From positions 1 through 38,634 of the IMG/VR virus record IMGVR_UViG_3300044470_000387: a stretch of DNA of 38,634 bases. One strand, given 5' to 3'. This stretch comes from a virus. A model generated the notes under the pieces. It searched no databases. It had not been told where the DNA came from and saw only the letters and a program-made list of their open reading frames with translations. Shown here one piece after another: positions 22,747 to 27,828 of the stretch (the stretch's first letter is position 1; every line of letters begins with the position of its first letter). Made by a program: the position numbers and the translations under genes.

Positions 22747-22889
22747 CGCCGGGCGGCGTGTTTGGGTTTGCGGCCGGTTTTTGACCATCGCGCTTTCGCC
22801 AGCGCTGACATTTCGAGGTGGCGCTCCTCGGCGGTTTTGCCGCTCCAGCGGGCCTTGGCGGAGCGGCGTTGCATTTCGCGGGAGGTCAT
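22722..22889 (-). CDS. Cassette ORF with two AKARW repeats
   Basis: A 55-residue basic protein in which SAKARWSGKTAEERHLEM is followed by SALAKARWSKTGRKPKH. The repeated AKARW/EERxxEM motif recalls the small NUMOD3-like or DNA-contacting repeats of phage proteins. The C-terminus RRPNEKVQV is encoded by the attC at 22619-22746. The ATG at 22889 falls 4 bases after the stop of the other ORF in the cassette. Confidence 0.65.
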   Translation of the reverse strand: MTSREMQRRSAKARWSGKTAEERHLEMSALAKARWSKTGRKPKHAARRPNEKVQV

Positions 22890-22893
22890 ACTT

Positions 22894-23091
22894 TCAGTCG
22901 TAGCAGCCAGAGTAACCCGCCGCATCGTAGCGACTGTCGCGGTAGTTGTCCTCGTCCATGCCCAGCACGCGGCGCTCGAAGTTGTCGCTCTCTGAGGCCT
23001 GAGTTTCCGTGAGTCCGTTTTGCACATCCGCCGCGTGATTCGCCGCGATGATGGCCTCCTGTTTTTGAGTTTCGATGTCGGTTGATTTCAT
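22894..23091 (-). CDS. Cassette ORF of unknown function
   Basis: A 65-residue acidic protein (ETQKQEAIIAANHAADVQNG, then NFERRVLGMDEDNYRDSRYD) ending in GYSGCYD. No family is recognised. It is the first ORF of a two-gene cassette. It has its own promoter in the 23092-23227 gap, not present in most of the other cassettes. Confidence 0.6.
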   Translation of the reverse strand: MKSTDIETQKQEAIIAANHAADVQNGLTETQASESDNFERRVLGMDEDNYRDSRYDAAGYSGCYD

Positions 23092-23138
23092 ATTTTTTCG
23101 AGCGGCTTGGCTTACTGGGCCTCACTCACTCTGAGACA

Positions 23139-23166
23139 AATATACATTATGCGTAGCGTTGTGTAA
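23139..23166 (-). promoter_or_regulatory. Cassette-borne promoter (TTACAC-16-TATATT)
   Basis: On the minus strand TTACAC (23166-23161) is 16 bases from TATATT (23144-23139), about 40 bases before the ATG at 23091. The -35 lies in TTGTGTTACACAA, a perfect 6-1-6 palindrome (23159-23171), so a repressor could bind there. Confidence 0.5.
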
Positions 23167-23189
23167 CACAAATCTTCATTTATTTTCAC

Positions 23190-23227
23190 ACCGAAAAATT
23201 ATTGATTTTATTGGCTCAAACCGGCCC
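23190..23227 (-). repeat. Conserved cassette 5' leader (copy 1)
   Basis: On the minus strand, after the attC R' end, GGCCGGTTTGAGCCAATAAA then ATCAAT is nearly identical to the leader at 24689-24727. Two different cassettes therefore begin with the same sequence of about 38 bases, which may hold a shared expression signal. Confidence 0.7.
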
Positions 23228-23328
23228 GCCCAACAACTGCATGGAGCCAATGAGAGCCGCGCCGGGCGTTTTGGGGGAAATTTAGGCGTCATACTCGCGG
23301 CTCTCAAGGCTCATGCAGAGCGTTCGGC
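23228..23328 (-). other. attC site (101 bp), best paired of the array
   Basis: Plus-strand ends are GCCCAAC and GTTCGGC. CTGCAT[G]GAGCC[A] then GAGAGCCGCG pairs with the complement of CTGCATGAGCC then GAGAGCCGCG, with two extrahelical bases. The upstream ORF ends WPNALHEP inside the 5' arm. Confidence 0.85.
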
Positions 23329-23945
23329 CAAACGGATAGCCTCGCCGTTTCGACGAGCCATTCGGCAAATTGTCGCGGAGTCCGCTCTCGCTGATTCTTG
23401 CTGCTCATCAGTTGCCAGATGCGCCGGTCGCCGCCGTCCGGTTTGAGTCGAAGCGGGATTGTCGGCAGCTCCATTGACGGGATTCCGTAGAACCATAGCC
23501 ACGTTGCTTTCTCGCGGGCATCACCCCACCAGAATTGCGAGACTTCGATTGAGAAGCCGACCTCTGGCGCATTGTAATACCAATTCGCAGACGGCTTCGG
23601 CAGGCCGCATTTATCCCACAAACGCGAGTGCGCCGGTTGTTCCAGGACTCCGCCACATCGCCGAACCTGCTCTACACAGAATACGCCAAGGGCGCGCTCG
23701 GCTTCAGGGTCATCGGACTTTGCCTGGTGCGAGCAGAATGCCGACCACAGCCGGCAGGGAGGGTGCGCGACGACCGGCATTCCGCCTCCGAATGTTCGTG
23801 CGTCTCTTTTTTGGTCGTAGCATTCGACGCCAGGCAGTTCGTGATACACAGAGTTCTTGGCGCAGCAAAGGACAGCGATTGGCCGAACCAAGCGGTGCAG
23901 CGAATCCTCGCCACGCTCTTCCGTTTCGATTTTTTCAGGAGTCAT
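23304..23945 (-). CDS. Cassette ORF, HPPC-containing phage-type protein
   Basis: A 213-residue protein. The recognisable part starts at PIAVLCCAKNSVYHELPGVE, then MPVVAHPPCRLWSAFC, EQVRRCGGVLEQPAHSRLWD, FWWGDAREKATWLWFYG and RRIWQLMSSKNQRERTP. These blocks occur together in a phage family of unknown function. HPPC recalls the PPC motif IV of cytosine-C5 methyltransferases, but other methyltransferase motifs are not seen. The ATG at 23945 is inside the attC at 23882-24005, so the first 20 or so residues (PEKIETEERGEDSLHRLV) come from the attC arm and loop. The family's native start was probably near IAVLCC. Confidence 0.7.
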   Translation of the reverse strand: MTPEKIETEERGEDSLHRLVRPIAVLCCAKNSVYHELPGVECYDQKRDARTFGGGMPVVAHPPCRLWSAFCSHQAKSDDPEAERALGVFCVEQVRRCGGVLEQPAHSRLWDKCGLPKPSANWYYNAPEVGFSIEVSQFWWGDAREKATWLWFYGIPSMELPTIPLRLKPDGGDRRIWQLMSSKNQRERTPRQFAEWLVETARLSVWPNALHEP

Positions 23946-24005
23946 AAAGTTTTTGGTGTCGGCCAGTGTCACGCCCGGCGCGGATCGCTGACCTTATCGT
24001 TGGGC
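23882..24005 (-). other. attC site (124 bp)
   Basis: Plus-strand ends are GCCGAAC and GTTGGGC. GGT[G]CAGCGA[A]TCC pairs with the complement of GGTCAGCGATCC, perfect but for two extrahelical bases. The upstream ORF ends RRPNDKVSDPRRA in the 5' arm and the downstream ORF starts in the loop. Confidence 0.85.
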
Positions 24006-24160
24006 CGCCGGGCGGGGCGTTTTAGTTTTTCGTGTCGCTTCTTCCGAACCGCGTCCAGTTGTCCTGCGCGGAATTTCCGCTGCGCTTGCGTCAAAGTTTT
24101 TGGGACACCTTTGGCGAGCCGACCGAGTGCTTGGGCTGCGCGGTTCATTTTGTCCTCCAT
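23969..24160 (-). CDS. Small basic cassette ORF
   Basis: A 63-residue protein, very basic (MNRAAQALGRLAKGVPKTLT, QRKFRAGQLDAVRKKRHEKL) with an attC-encoded tail RRPNDKVSDPRRA. It overlaps the upstream ORF by 16 bases. The ATG at 24160 is used; a longer frame to 24394 overlaps two better ORFs. DNA binding is plausible from charge only. Confidence 0.5.
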   Translation of the reverse strand: MEDKMNRAAQALGRLAKGVPKTLTQAQRKFRAGQLDAVRKKRHEKLKRPARRPNDKVSDPRRA

Positions 24161-24372
24161 ACTTGGAGTTTTCCGGGGCTGTGATAGCGAGTCATCGCAA
24201 CCTGTCCGTTCCGAAACGCCGCGACTTTCAGGCTGGAACGCTCGCGGGCGTGGATAATTATCGAGTCCCCCACTTTCCATTGTCCCAGAATCAGCGACCA
24301 AACCCCTCGAATATTGTTCCCCTTTGGGGGAAGCTTTGCTCCCCGAATGATCTTGTTGTAGTGCTTTTTCAT
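24145..24372 (-). CDS. Small cassette ORF, beta-rich
   Basis: A 75-residue protein, mostly short strands (WSLILGQWKVGDSIIIHARE, LKVAAFRNGQVAMTRYHS). This resembles small phage proteins with a KVGDS turn and a final VxR strand, but no family is named. It overlaps the upstream ORF by 4 bases (ATGA) and the next by 16. Confidence 0.6.
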   Translation of the reverse strand: MKKHYNKIIRGAKLPPKGNNIRGVWSLILGQWKVGDSIIIHARERSSLKVAAFRNGQVAMTRYHSPGKLQVWRTK

Positions 24373-24593
24373 TCAGCCTCAATGATTTGGTCACGAGCGA
24401 CTTGGAAGCCGCTCTCGGAGTCCCAGCAGGGGTCGCCGTTGGTTTCGATTACTTCCTGCCCCGTCCGTGCTCGATAGAGTGTCATCTTGCTGTCGCCGCT
24501 GCCGGTGCTGCCGAGGATTTCCAGTTCCATATTCGCTCCGAAATGTTTGCGGATTCCGATGCTCGCCACGTTTTTGCTCATTACAGTTTTCAT
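24369..24593 (-). CDS. First ORF of a three-gene cassette
   Basis: A 74-residue protein of mixed strand and helix (MELEILGSTGSGDSKMTLYR, ARTGQEVIETNGD), ending in an acidic helix. Unknown family. It is first in the largest cassette by gene number and sits 134 bases after the attC at 24728; the gap holds the shared cassette leader. Confidence 0.6.
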   Translation of the reverse strand: MKTVMSKNVASIGIRKHFGANMELEILGSTGSGDSKMTLYRARTGQEVIETNGDPCWDSESGFQVARDQIIEAE

Positions 24594-24688
24594 TTTTTTG
24601 TTCTGGTCTCTGGATTCTTCACCCTCGACCTGTGAAGAGTTTGACAGGAGATCGGTTTCCTATCAAAAATTATTTCATCTTTTTTTAC

Positions 24689-24727
24689 AGTCACAAAACC
24701 ATTGATTTTATTGACTCAAACCGGCCT
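24689..24727 (-). repeat. Conserved cassette 5' leader (copy 2)
   Basis: GGCCGGTTTGAGTCAATAAA then ATCAATGGTTTT on the minus strand, matching 23190-23227 with few differences. It lies directly after the R' end of the attC at 24728. The rest of the gap up to the ATG at 24593 shows no ORF. Confidence 0.7.
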
Positions 24728-24817
24728 GCCCAACAATTCCATGCAGTCAACGCCGGTTAGACGCCTCATTTTCAATCCGGCCGCCCCGGCCCGGCGTGCC
24801 TGATGTCAGCGTTAGGC
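24728..24817 (-). other. attC site (90 bp)
   Basis: Plus-strand ends are GCCCAAC and GTTAGGC. CAT[G]CAGTC[A]ACGCCGG pairs with the complement of CATCAGGCACGCCGG. The upstream ORF ends RSPNADIRHAG in the 5' arm. This is the shortest site of the array. Confidence 0.85.
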
Positions 24818-25080
24818 GACCTACGCTCATTTACTTCTGCGATGGCTTCGCGGAAGGCGTAGATGATCGCGGTGAGAGTGTCAGACGCCGATTTGATAAA
24901 CAGAAACCAAGCCAGCCATTTTATGTTATCGTGCCACGCCAGCAGCGCAGCTATCAGCCAGAGAGCCGCGATGATTTCTTCGCGGATGGATTTTGACCAT
25001 ATCCGGTCGCCTAACAAGACGCCGGAGCCAACCGTGTTTGGCGCTGTCAGTTTTTCCGCAGGAGTCGTTGGTTGTTTCAT
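24772..25080 (-). CDS. Cassette ORF, membrane protein with two spans
   Basis: A 102-residue protein with two hydrophobic segments, IIAALWLIAALLAW and IKWLAWFLFIKSASDTLTAI (the latter amphipathic in part). Its first about 25 residues (MKQPTTPAEKLTAPNTVGSG...) are read from the attC at 25009-25119, and the C-terminus RSPNADIRHAGPGRPD from the attC at 24728. No ATG lies between, so a start in the attC loop is the only ATG choice. Unknown function. Confidence 0.55.
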   Translation of the reverse strand: MKQPTTPAEKLTAPNTVGSGVLLGDRIWSKSIREEIIAALWLIAALLAWHDNIKWLAWFLFIKSASDTLTAIIYAFREAIAEVNERRSPNADIRHAGPGRPD

Positions 25081-25119
25081 AGATTTAGTTCCACGGTGGC
25101 TCAGCTTTTTTCGTTGGAC
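25009..25119 (-). other. attC site (111 bp)
   Basis: Plus-strand ends are GCCTAAC and GTTGGAC, both canonical. GCC[G]GAGCC[A]ACCGTG pairs with the complement of GCTGAGCCACCGTG, with one mismatch and the two typical bulges. Confidence 0.85.
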
Positions 25120-25412
25120 GGAAAAGGCCCACGAGATTTATATTTGTGGGCGCACTCTGCACAGCACGGAGTCACCCAGTTGTCTGTTGATTTTTCCACC
25201 TCGTAGATGAACCAATTGGCGGGCCGATTTATTCCGCACATTTTACACCGATACCCGACTTTTGGATTTTCGAGTCTTGCGATTCGTGCCTCAAGCTCAT
25301 CAATCCGCCCAACCAATTGGTGCAGAGAATGAGCACCTGCGCCCCCAGTTTTAGGCTGGGCTTGCAGCTTCTGGCTGTCGGCCATAGTCGGATGTTTATT
25401 TCCGGTGCTCAT
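25101..25412 (-). CDS. Cassette ORF, CxxC zinc-ribbon-like
   Basis: A 103-residue protein. After an attC-encoded N-terminus, a helix HQLVGRIDELEARIARLE leads into YRCKMCGINRPANWF and then CCAECAHKYKS. The two cysteine pairs could bind one zinc ion as in zinc ribbons. The ATG at 25412 is inside the attC at 25307-25432, with an in-frame ATG nine codons on (MADSQKL). The product could be a small nucleic-acid-binding or assembly factor. Unknown family. Confidence 0.6.
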   Translation of the reverse strand: MSTGNKHPTMADSQKLQAQPKTGGAGAHSLHQLVGRIDELEARIARLENPKVGYRCKMCGINRPANWFIYEVEKSTDNWVTPCCAECAHKYKSRGPFPSNEKS

Positions 25413-25432
25413 CTCTGACCTCGCTGTTTCTC
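25307..25432 (-). other. attC site (126 bp)
   Basis: The plus-strand ends are GCCCAAC and a degenerate GTTTCTC. GGT[G]CAGAG[A]ATGAGCACC pairs with the complement of GGTCAGAGATGAGCACC, perfect but for the two extrahelical bases. The upstream ORF stop falls 2 bases before it. Confidence 0.8.
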
Positions 25433-25434
25433 CA

Positions 25435-25728
25435 TCAGTTGAATCCTTCGATGAATTTTCGCATTTCGTCAGGGGTGCTGTTGTGGCCTCCCCTCAGGAG
25501 CATCATGCCCAGTTCCAGCGCAGGATGATTTTCGGTTGCGGGGTCTTTTCGCATATCACTGACCATGCTTGCCCAGGCTTGTCTGACATCTCCCATGTCG
25601 CAGTATTCCAGTGCCCGTTTCTTACACCATGAGAGGTGTTGTGCGCGTGGTGATGGAGAACCAGCCGGTGCAGCCAATCCTGACTGCACCCCCGGTTTGG
25701 CGGATGTTGTTTGATTTTCGTTTATCAT
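25435..25728 (-). CDS. Cassette ORF, conserved phage protein of unknown function
   Basis: A 97-residue protein. RALEYCDMGDVRQAWASMVS, then DMRKDPATENHPALELGMML and TPDEMRKFIEGFN, is a pattern found in many phage hypothetical proteins (ALEYxDxGD...ELGMMLLxGGH...FIEGFN). The first 30 residues (ENQTTSAKPGVQSGLAAPAG) are from the attC at 25655-25792. Function is unknown. Its presence suggests cassettes captured from phage gene pools. Confidence 0.75.
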   Translation of the reverse strand: MINENQTTSAKPGVQSGLAAPAGSPSPRAQHLSWCKKRALEYCDMGDVRQAWASMVSDMRKDPATENHPALELGMMLLRGGHNSTPDEMRKFIEGFN

Positions 25729-25831
25729 ATTTCCTTTTGGTTGCGCTCCACCACTGCCGCCCCCGGCTGTGGGTGAGCTTGATTCGTTCAGCTTCGACGG
25801 TGAATCTCATTGTCGAACGTTTGTTTTTCAT
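25622..25831 (-). CDS. Short ORF reading through an attC
   Basis: A 69-residue frame starting MKNKRSTMRFTVEAERIKLT at an ATGA overlap with the stop of the preceding cassette ORF, then running through the attC at 25655-25792. Only the first dozen codons lie outside the site, so this may be a chance frame. It is kept because of the coupling. Confidence 0.3.
   Translation of the reverse strand: MKNKRSTMRFTVEAERIKLTHSRGRQWWSATKRKYDKRKSNNIRQTGGAVRIGCTGWFSITTRTTPLMV
25655..25792 (-). other. attC site (138 bp), one arm weak
   Basis: Plus-strand ends are GGAGAAC and GTTCAGC. The plus-side arm AGCCGGTGCAGCCAAT is the same as in the site at 21945, and the other half AATCAAGCT resembles that of the site at 25009. 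The arms pair only partly, so it may be a chimeric or decayed site. Confidence 0.55.
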
Positions 25832-26118
25832 GTTCGGTTTGCCCCCTTCGGGGTTGCTTTTCTCGTCGCGTTCGGCCTCGCTTCGGGGTGTCGAAATCCC
25901 CAGCGACGACCAGCCTCCCATGCGAGCCAAAGTTCTTTCAGTTTTTTGCGGTGGTCCTCGATGTCACGATCATATCCGACGTGAATCACCATCGGACCAA
26001 AGCGTTTTTGAAATGCCCGGCATGATGCCGAACAAGGCGCTGGACCTGACGCAGATTGGCCGCTCCAGTTTTCGCCAGGTTTCAGTTGAGACAAGCGTGG
26101 TTCAAATTTGGTGGTCAT
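25828..26118 (-). CDS. Cassette ORF of unknown function
   Basis: A 96-residue protein. The N-terminal third is from the degenerate attC at 26027-26106. The middle FQKRFGPMVIHVGYDRDIED then HRKKLKELWLAWEAGRRWGF looks like a small alpha/beta domain. The tail ARPNATRKATPKGANRT again carries an RPN, as in other cassette C-termini. No family is recognised. Confidence 0.5.
   Translation of the reverse strand: MTTKFEPRLSQLKPGENWSGQSASGPAPCSASCRAFQKRFGPMVIHVGYDRDIEDHRKKLKELWLAWEAGRRWGFRHPEARPNATRKATPKGANRT
26027..26106 (-). other. Degenerate attC-like site
   Basis: GCCGAACAAGGCGCTGGAC begins on the plus strand exactly as in the site at 22619, and CT[G]GACCTG[A]CG pairs loosely with the complement of CTGAAACCTGGCG. 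The other end lacks a good RYYYAAC at the right spacing (GTTCAAA at 26100 is the best). It is taken as a partial or decayed site at the array start. Confidence 0.4.
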
Positions 26119-26226
26119 TTTGTGCGCGGTTCAGCTTTTTCATTCGGCAACTTGATTTCAAAAGCATGCGAACAGCCGCTGCCCCTTCAGTTTTTGATTG
26201 GTCATTTTGCATGTGCGATTTGTCGT

Positions 26227-26604
26227 TCACGGTTTTAGTAGGTGCGTATGCCTGAACTCAGCGGCGGCAGTTTTTCCAATTGTGTTTTTTGAAATTATTT
26301 CTCCACATGGGTATTGGCTGAAATGTTGATTTACCTTGTAAACACTTAACCCAAAGGAGACTTCCTTGAAATTTATGGATCTAAGAGTGATGACTGCGTG
26401 CATCTTTGCTTGCTTGAAAAGCGGCTTGATGAATATCTTGCGGCTGCCCGCCGGCACGCCCAGCATCGTCCTGGCCGCGCCGATCTTGGTCCGGCCCATG
26501 CCCAGCGCCAGCCCCAGCACCTCCGCCGTCGCCATGCGCTTATTAGACGCAATCTCGGCCCCATGCAGCCGATACTCCCGTTCCGCCCGCGTTTCCTTTT
26601 CCAT
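26227..26604 (-). CDS. Small protein with helix-turn-helix-like start
   Basis: A 125-residue protein. REYRLHGAEIASNKRMATAE then VLGLALGMGRTKIGAARTML could be a helical DNA-binding domain. From about residue 60 (KQAKMHAVITLRSINFKEVS) the composition changes, becoming AT-rich at DNA level, and the C-terminus (IGKTAAAEFRHTHLLKP) looks unlike the start. It may be a gene fused at its 3' end to foreign DNA next to the cassette array. The ATG at 26604 is chosen because a palindrome (26616-26640) lies just upstream. Confidence 0.45.
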   Translation of the reverse strand: MEKETRAEREYRLHGAEIASNKRMATAEVLGLALGMGRTKIGAARTMLGVPAGSRKIFIKPLFKQAKMHAVITLRSINFKEVSFGLSVYKVNQHFSQYPCGEIISKNTIGKTAAAEFRHTHLLKP

Positions 26605-26615
26605 AAATCCGTTTT

Positions 26616-26640
26616 GGTAGGGCGGCGCTGCTGCGCCGCC
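26616..26640. repeat. GTAGGGCGG palindromic repeat (copy 4)
   Basis: GGTAGGGCGGCGCTGCTGCG then CCGCC, between two genes. A longer frame in this region reads it as EPGGAAAPPY. Confidence 0.8.
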
Positions 26641-26644
26641 TGGT

Positions 26645-27340
26645 TCAGACCAACTGTTCCTGACCGCGCCGCTTTTCCTGTTCATCCGCCCAGGCTGCTT
26701 CCTTGAGCTCAATCTCCTCCAGCGTGAATAGCCCGTAATGCGAATGCAGCGCGCCGGTAGGCCCATACGGCCGCATCTCATTCCAGAGCCCGAACCCGAG
26801 CGGCTTGAAATGCCGGCGCAGATCAATCGCCCGATTATTCATCCGTTGCGCGCCGGATATTTCCTGTAAATAAACCATCGGCCACATCTTGCCATGCGTC
26901 CTGGGATCACTGAAAAACTCGATGAGCTTGGCATTCTGGTTTGCCGCCGCCCCGCTCGCCTCAAAATCCGCCTGGCTCGGACTCACCGTTTCCACATGCG
27001 TCCCCGGCGTTCCATCAGCCGCATCCGGCCCCTGCACCGACCGCCGCGGCAATGGAGCCTCCGGCGGGCACGAACTGCGTTGAGCATTGAGCGTTGAGCG
27101 TTGAGCGTGGCCGCCTCGCGCCCGGCGCCGTTCCAGGCGCCGATTTCGCCGTGTTTCATCCGCCCGGGCATTCTCCGCCACCACCGCCGCGCAATCCTCT
27201 CGTCCGCAAGCCTGCTGTTCCATCTGCCCGGCCCGGAACGCCGCTGCGACCTCCCCAAACGACACGCTCACCACCTCGCCATCCACGAAATAACGCCGGC
27301 AGTTGAGGCACTGGGAAATGGTGGTCCCTTGCCGGTTCAT
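26645..27340 (-). CDS. Protein with Cys cluster and heptamer-encoded linker
   Basis: A 231-residue protein. QCLNCRRYFVDGEVVSV then QACGREDCAAVVAENARADE holds four cysteines (CxxC and CxxxxC) that could bind zinc. The middle contains AQRSTLNAQRSS, encoded by TTGAGCG heptamers at 27079, then Pro/Ser-rich linker. The C-terminal half is helical (KLIEFFSDPRTHGKMWPM, IELKEAAWADEQEKRRGQ). It overlaps the DnaA-like gene upstream by 4 bases (ATGA). Function unknown; a role near DNA replication is inferred from the neighbour. Confidence 0.5.
   Translation of the reverse strand: MNRQGTTISQCLNCRRYFVDGEVVSVSFGEVAAAFRAGQMEQQACGREDCAAVVAENARADETRRNRRLERRRARGGHAQRSTLNAQRSSCPPEAPLPRRSVQGPDAADGTPGTHVETVSPSQADFEASGAAANQNAKLIEFFSDPRTHGKMWPMVYLQEISGAQRMNNRAIDLRRHFKPLGFGLWNEMRPYGPTGALHSHYGLFTLEEIELKEAAWADEQEKRRGQEQLV
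27079..27110. repeat. TTGAGCG heptamer repeat inside ORF
   Basis: GTTGAGCATTGAGCGTTGAG then CGTTGAGCGTGG, four heptamers in frame, translated on the minus strand as RSTLNAQRSS. Confidence 0.8.
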
Positions 27341-27759
27341 GCCGGAACCTCCGGCTTGGCAATTTCCAGACTGGCCACCGGCCGGCCCAGCGCCATTTTT
27401 GCCCGGCGCGATACCTCGAAAAAATTAAGCGACCAATAATTCCCACACACCCCGCCGGACTCGCACAATGCCTTGAATGACATGATGGAGTGTGTCACAT
27501 CCGAATGGTCGCGATTGAATGCCAGCCCGATTGTTCCGCGCGTAGCCGGCGTGAGCTCGCAGCAGAGCAACATGGCCAGGTGCCGGATCGTCACCAGCGG
27601 TCGCACCCGGCGGCGGATATTGAAGTTGGTTTCCGCAATGCCAAAATAATCCGCCACCACCCGCCGAATAATTGATATTTGTTCCTGCTCCACCCTCGGC
27701 CAAATCATCTGATCCGCTGAATTTGAAGCATCCATTTCCATCAAGGCGCTGGTATTCAT
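27337..27759 (-). CDS. Free-standing DnaA domain IV-like protein
   Basis: A 140-residue protein. Residues about 28-95 read IIRRVVADYFGIAETNFNIR, RRVRPLVTIRHLAMLLCCEL then TPATRGTIGLAFNRDHSDVT HS. This matches DnaA domain IV: the helix with VxxYF, the basic RxRxxVxxRxxAMYLxRE segment, and the GxxFxRDHSTVxHA signature, here with Asp for Thr. Domain IV binds DnaA boxes. With no AAA+ domain it may recruit host DnaA, occupy its boxes or act as a phage replication regulator. It is coupled to the next gene by an ATGA overlap. Confidence 0.85.
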   Translation of the reverse strand: MNTSALMEMDASNSADQMIWPRVEQEQISIIRRVVADYFGIAETNFNIRRRVRPLVTIRHLAMLLCCELTPATRGTIGLAFNRDHSDVTHSIMSFKALCESGGVCGNYWSLNFFEVSRRAKMALGRPVASLEIAKPEVPA

Positions 27760-27796
27760 AAAATTCGAGTATTACGAACCACTTTCCAACTTTCCC

Positions 27797-27822
27797 GGGT
27801 AGGGCGGAGGTGCTCCTCCGCC
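27797..27822. repeat. GTAGGGCGG palindromic repeat (copy 5)
   Basis: GGGTAGGGCGGAGG, TGCT and CCTCCGCC, a variant arm of the family, in the 27760-27828 gap between the DnaA-like gene and the gene upstream. Confidence 0.8.
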
Positions 27823-27828
27823 TCATCG

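Larger units (their letters stand above)
20990..26106 (-). mobile_element. Integron-like gene-cassette array lacking a visible integrase (CALIN-like)
   Basis: Eleven units, each of one to three small minus-strand ORFs, are separated by nine palindromic attC-like sites plus a degenerate site at one end and a half site at the other. The sites share RYYYAAC-like 7-mers at each end, loops of variable sequence and arms that pair except for extrahelical bases in the same places. The ORF/site order (ORF, R", loop, R') matches integron cassettes. No tyrosine recombinase of the IntI type and no attI were found in the window. Phage genes on the same strand lie on both sides, so the array appears embedded in the phage. 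Confidence 0.8.

Noticed and set aside
22596-22788. Extended start of the DUF3820-like ORF (to 22788)
   Set aside because: The extra residues are encoded by the attC and by the 3' end of the neighbouring ORF region; the ATG at 22596 matches the family start.
25869-25875. GTTCGGC as an extra attC R" box
   Set aside because: It lies at an RPN codon series, but no complementary arm with the two-bulge pattern follows at the right distance.
20990-26600. An integron integrase or attI
   Set aside because: No frame on either strand has the size or the R-H-R-Y boxes of a tyrosine recombinase; the frames here are under about 225 residues and differ in character.
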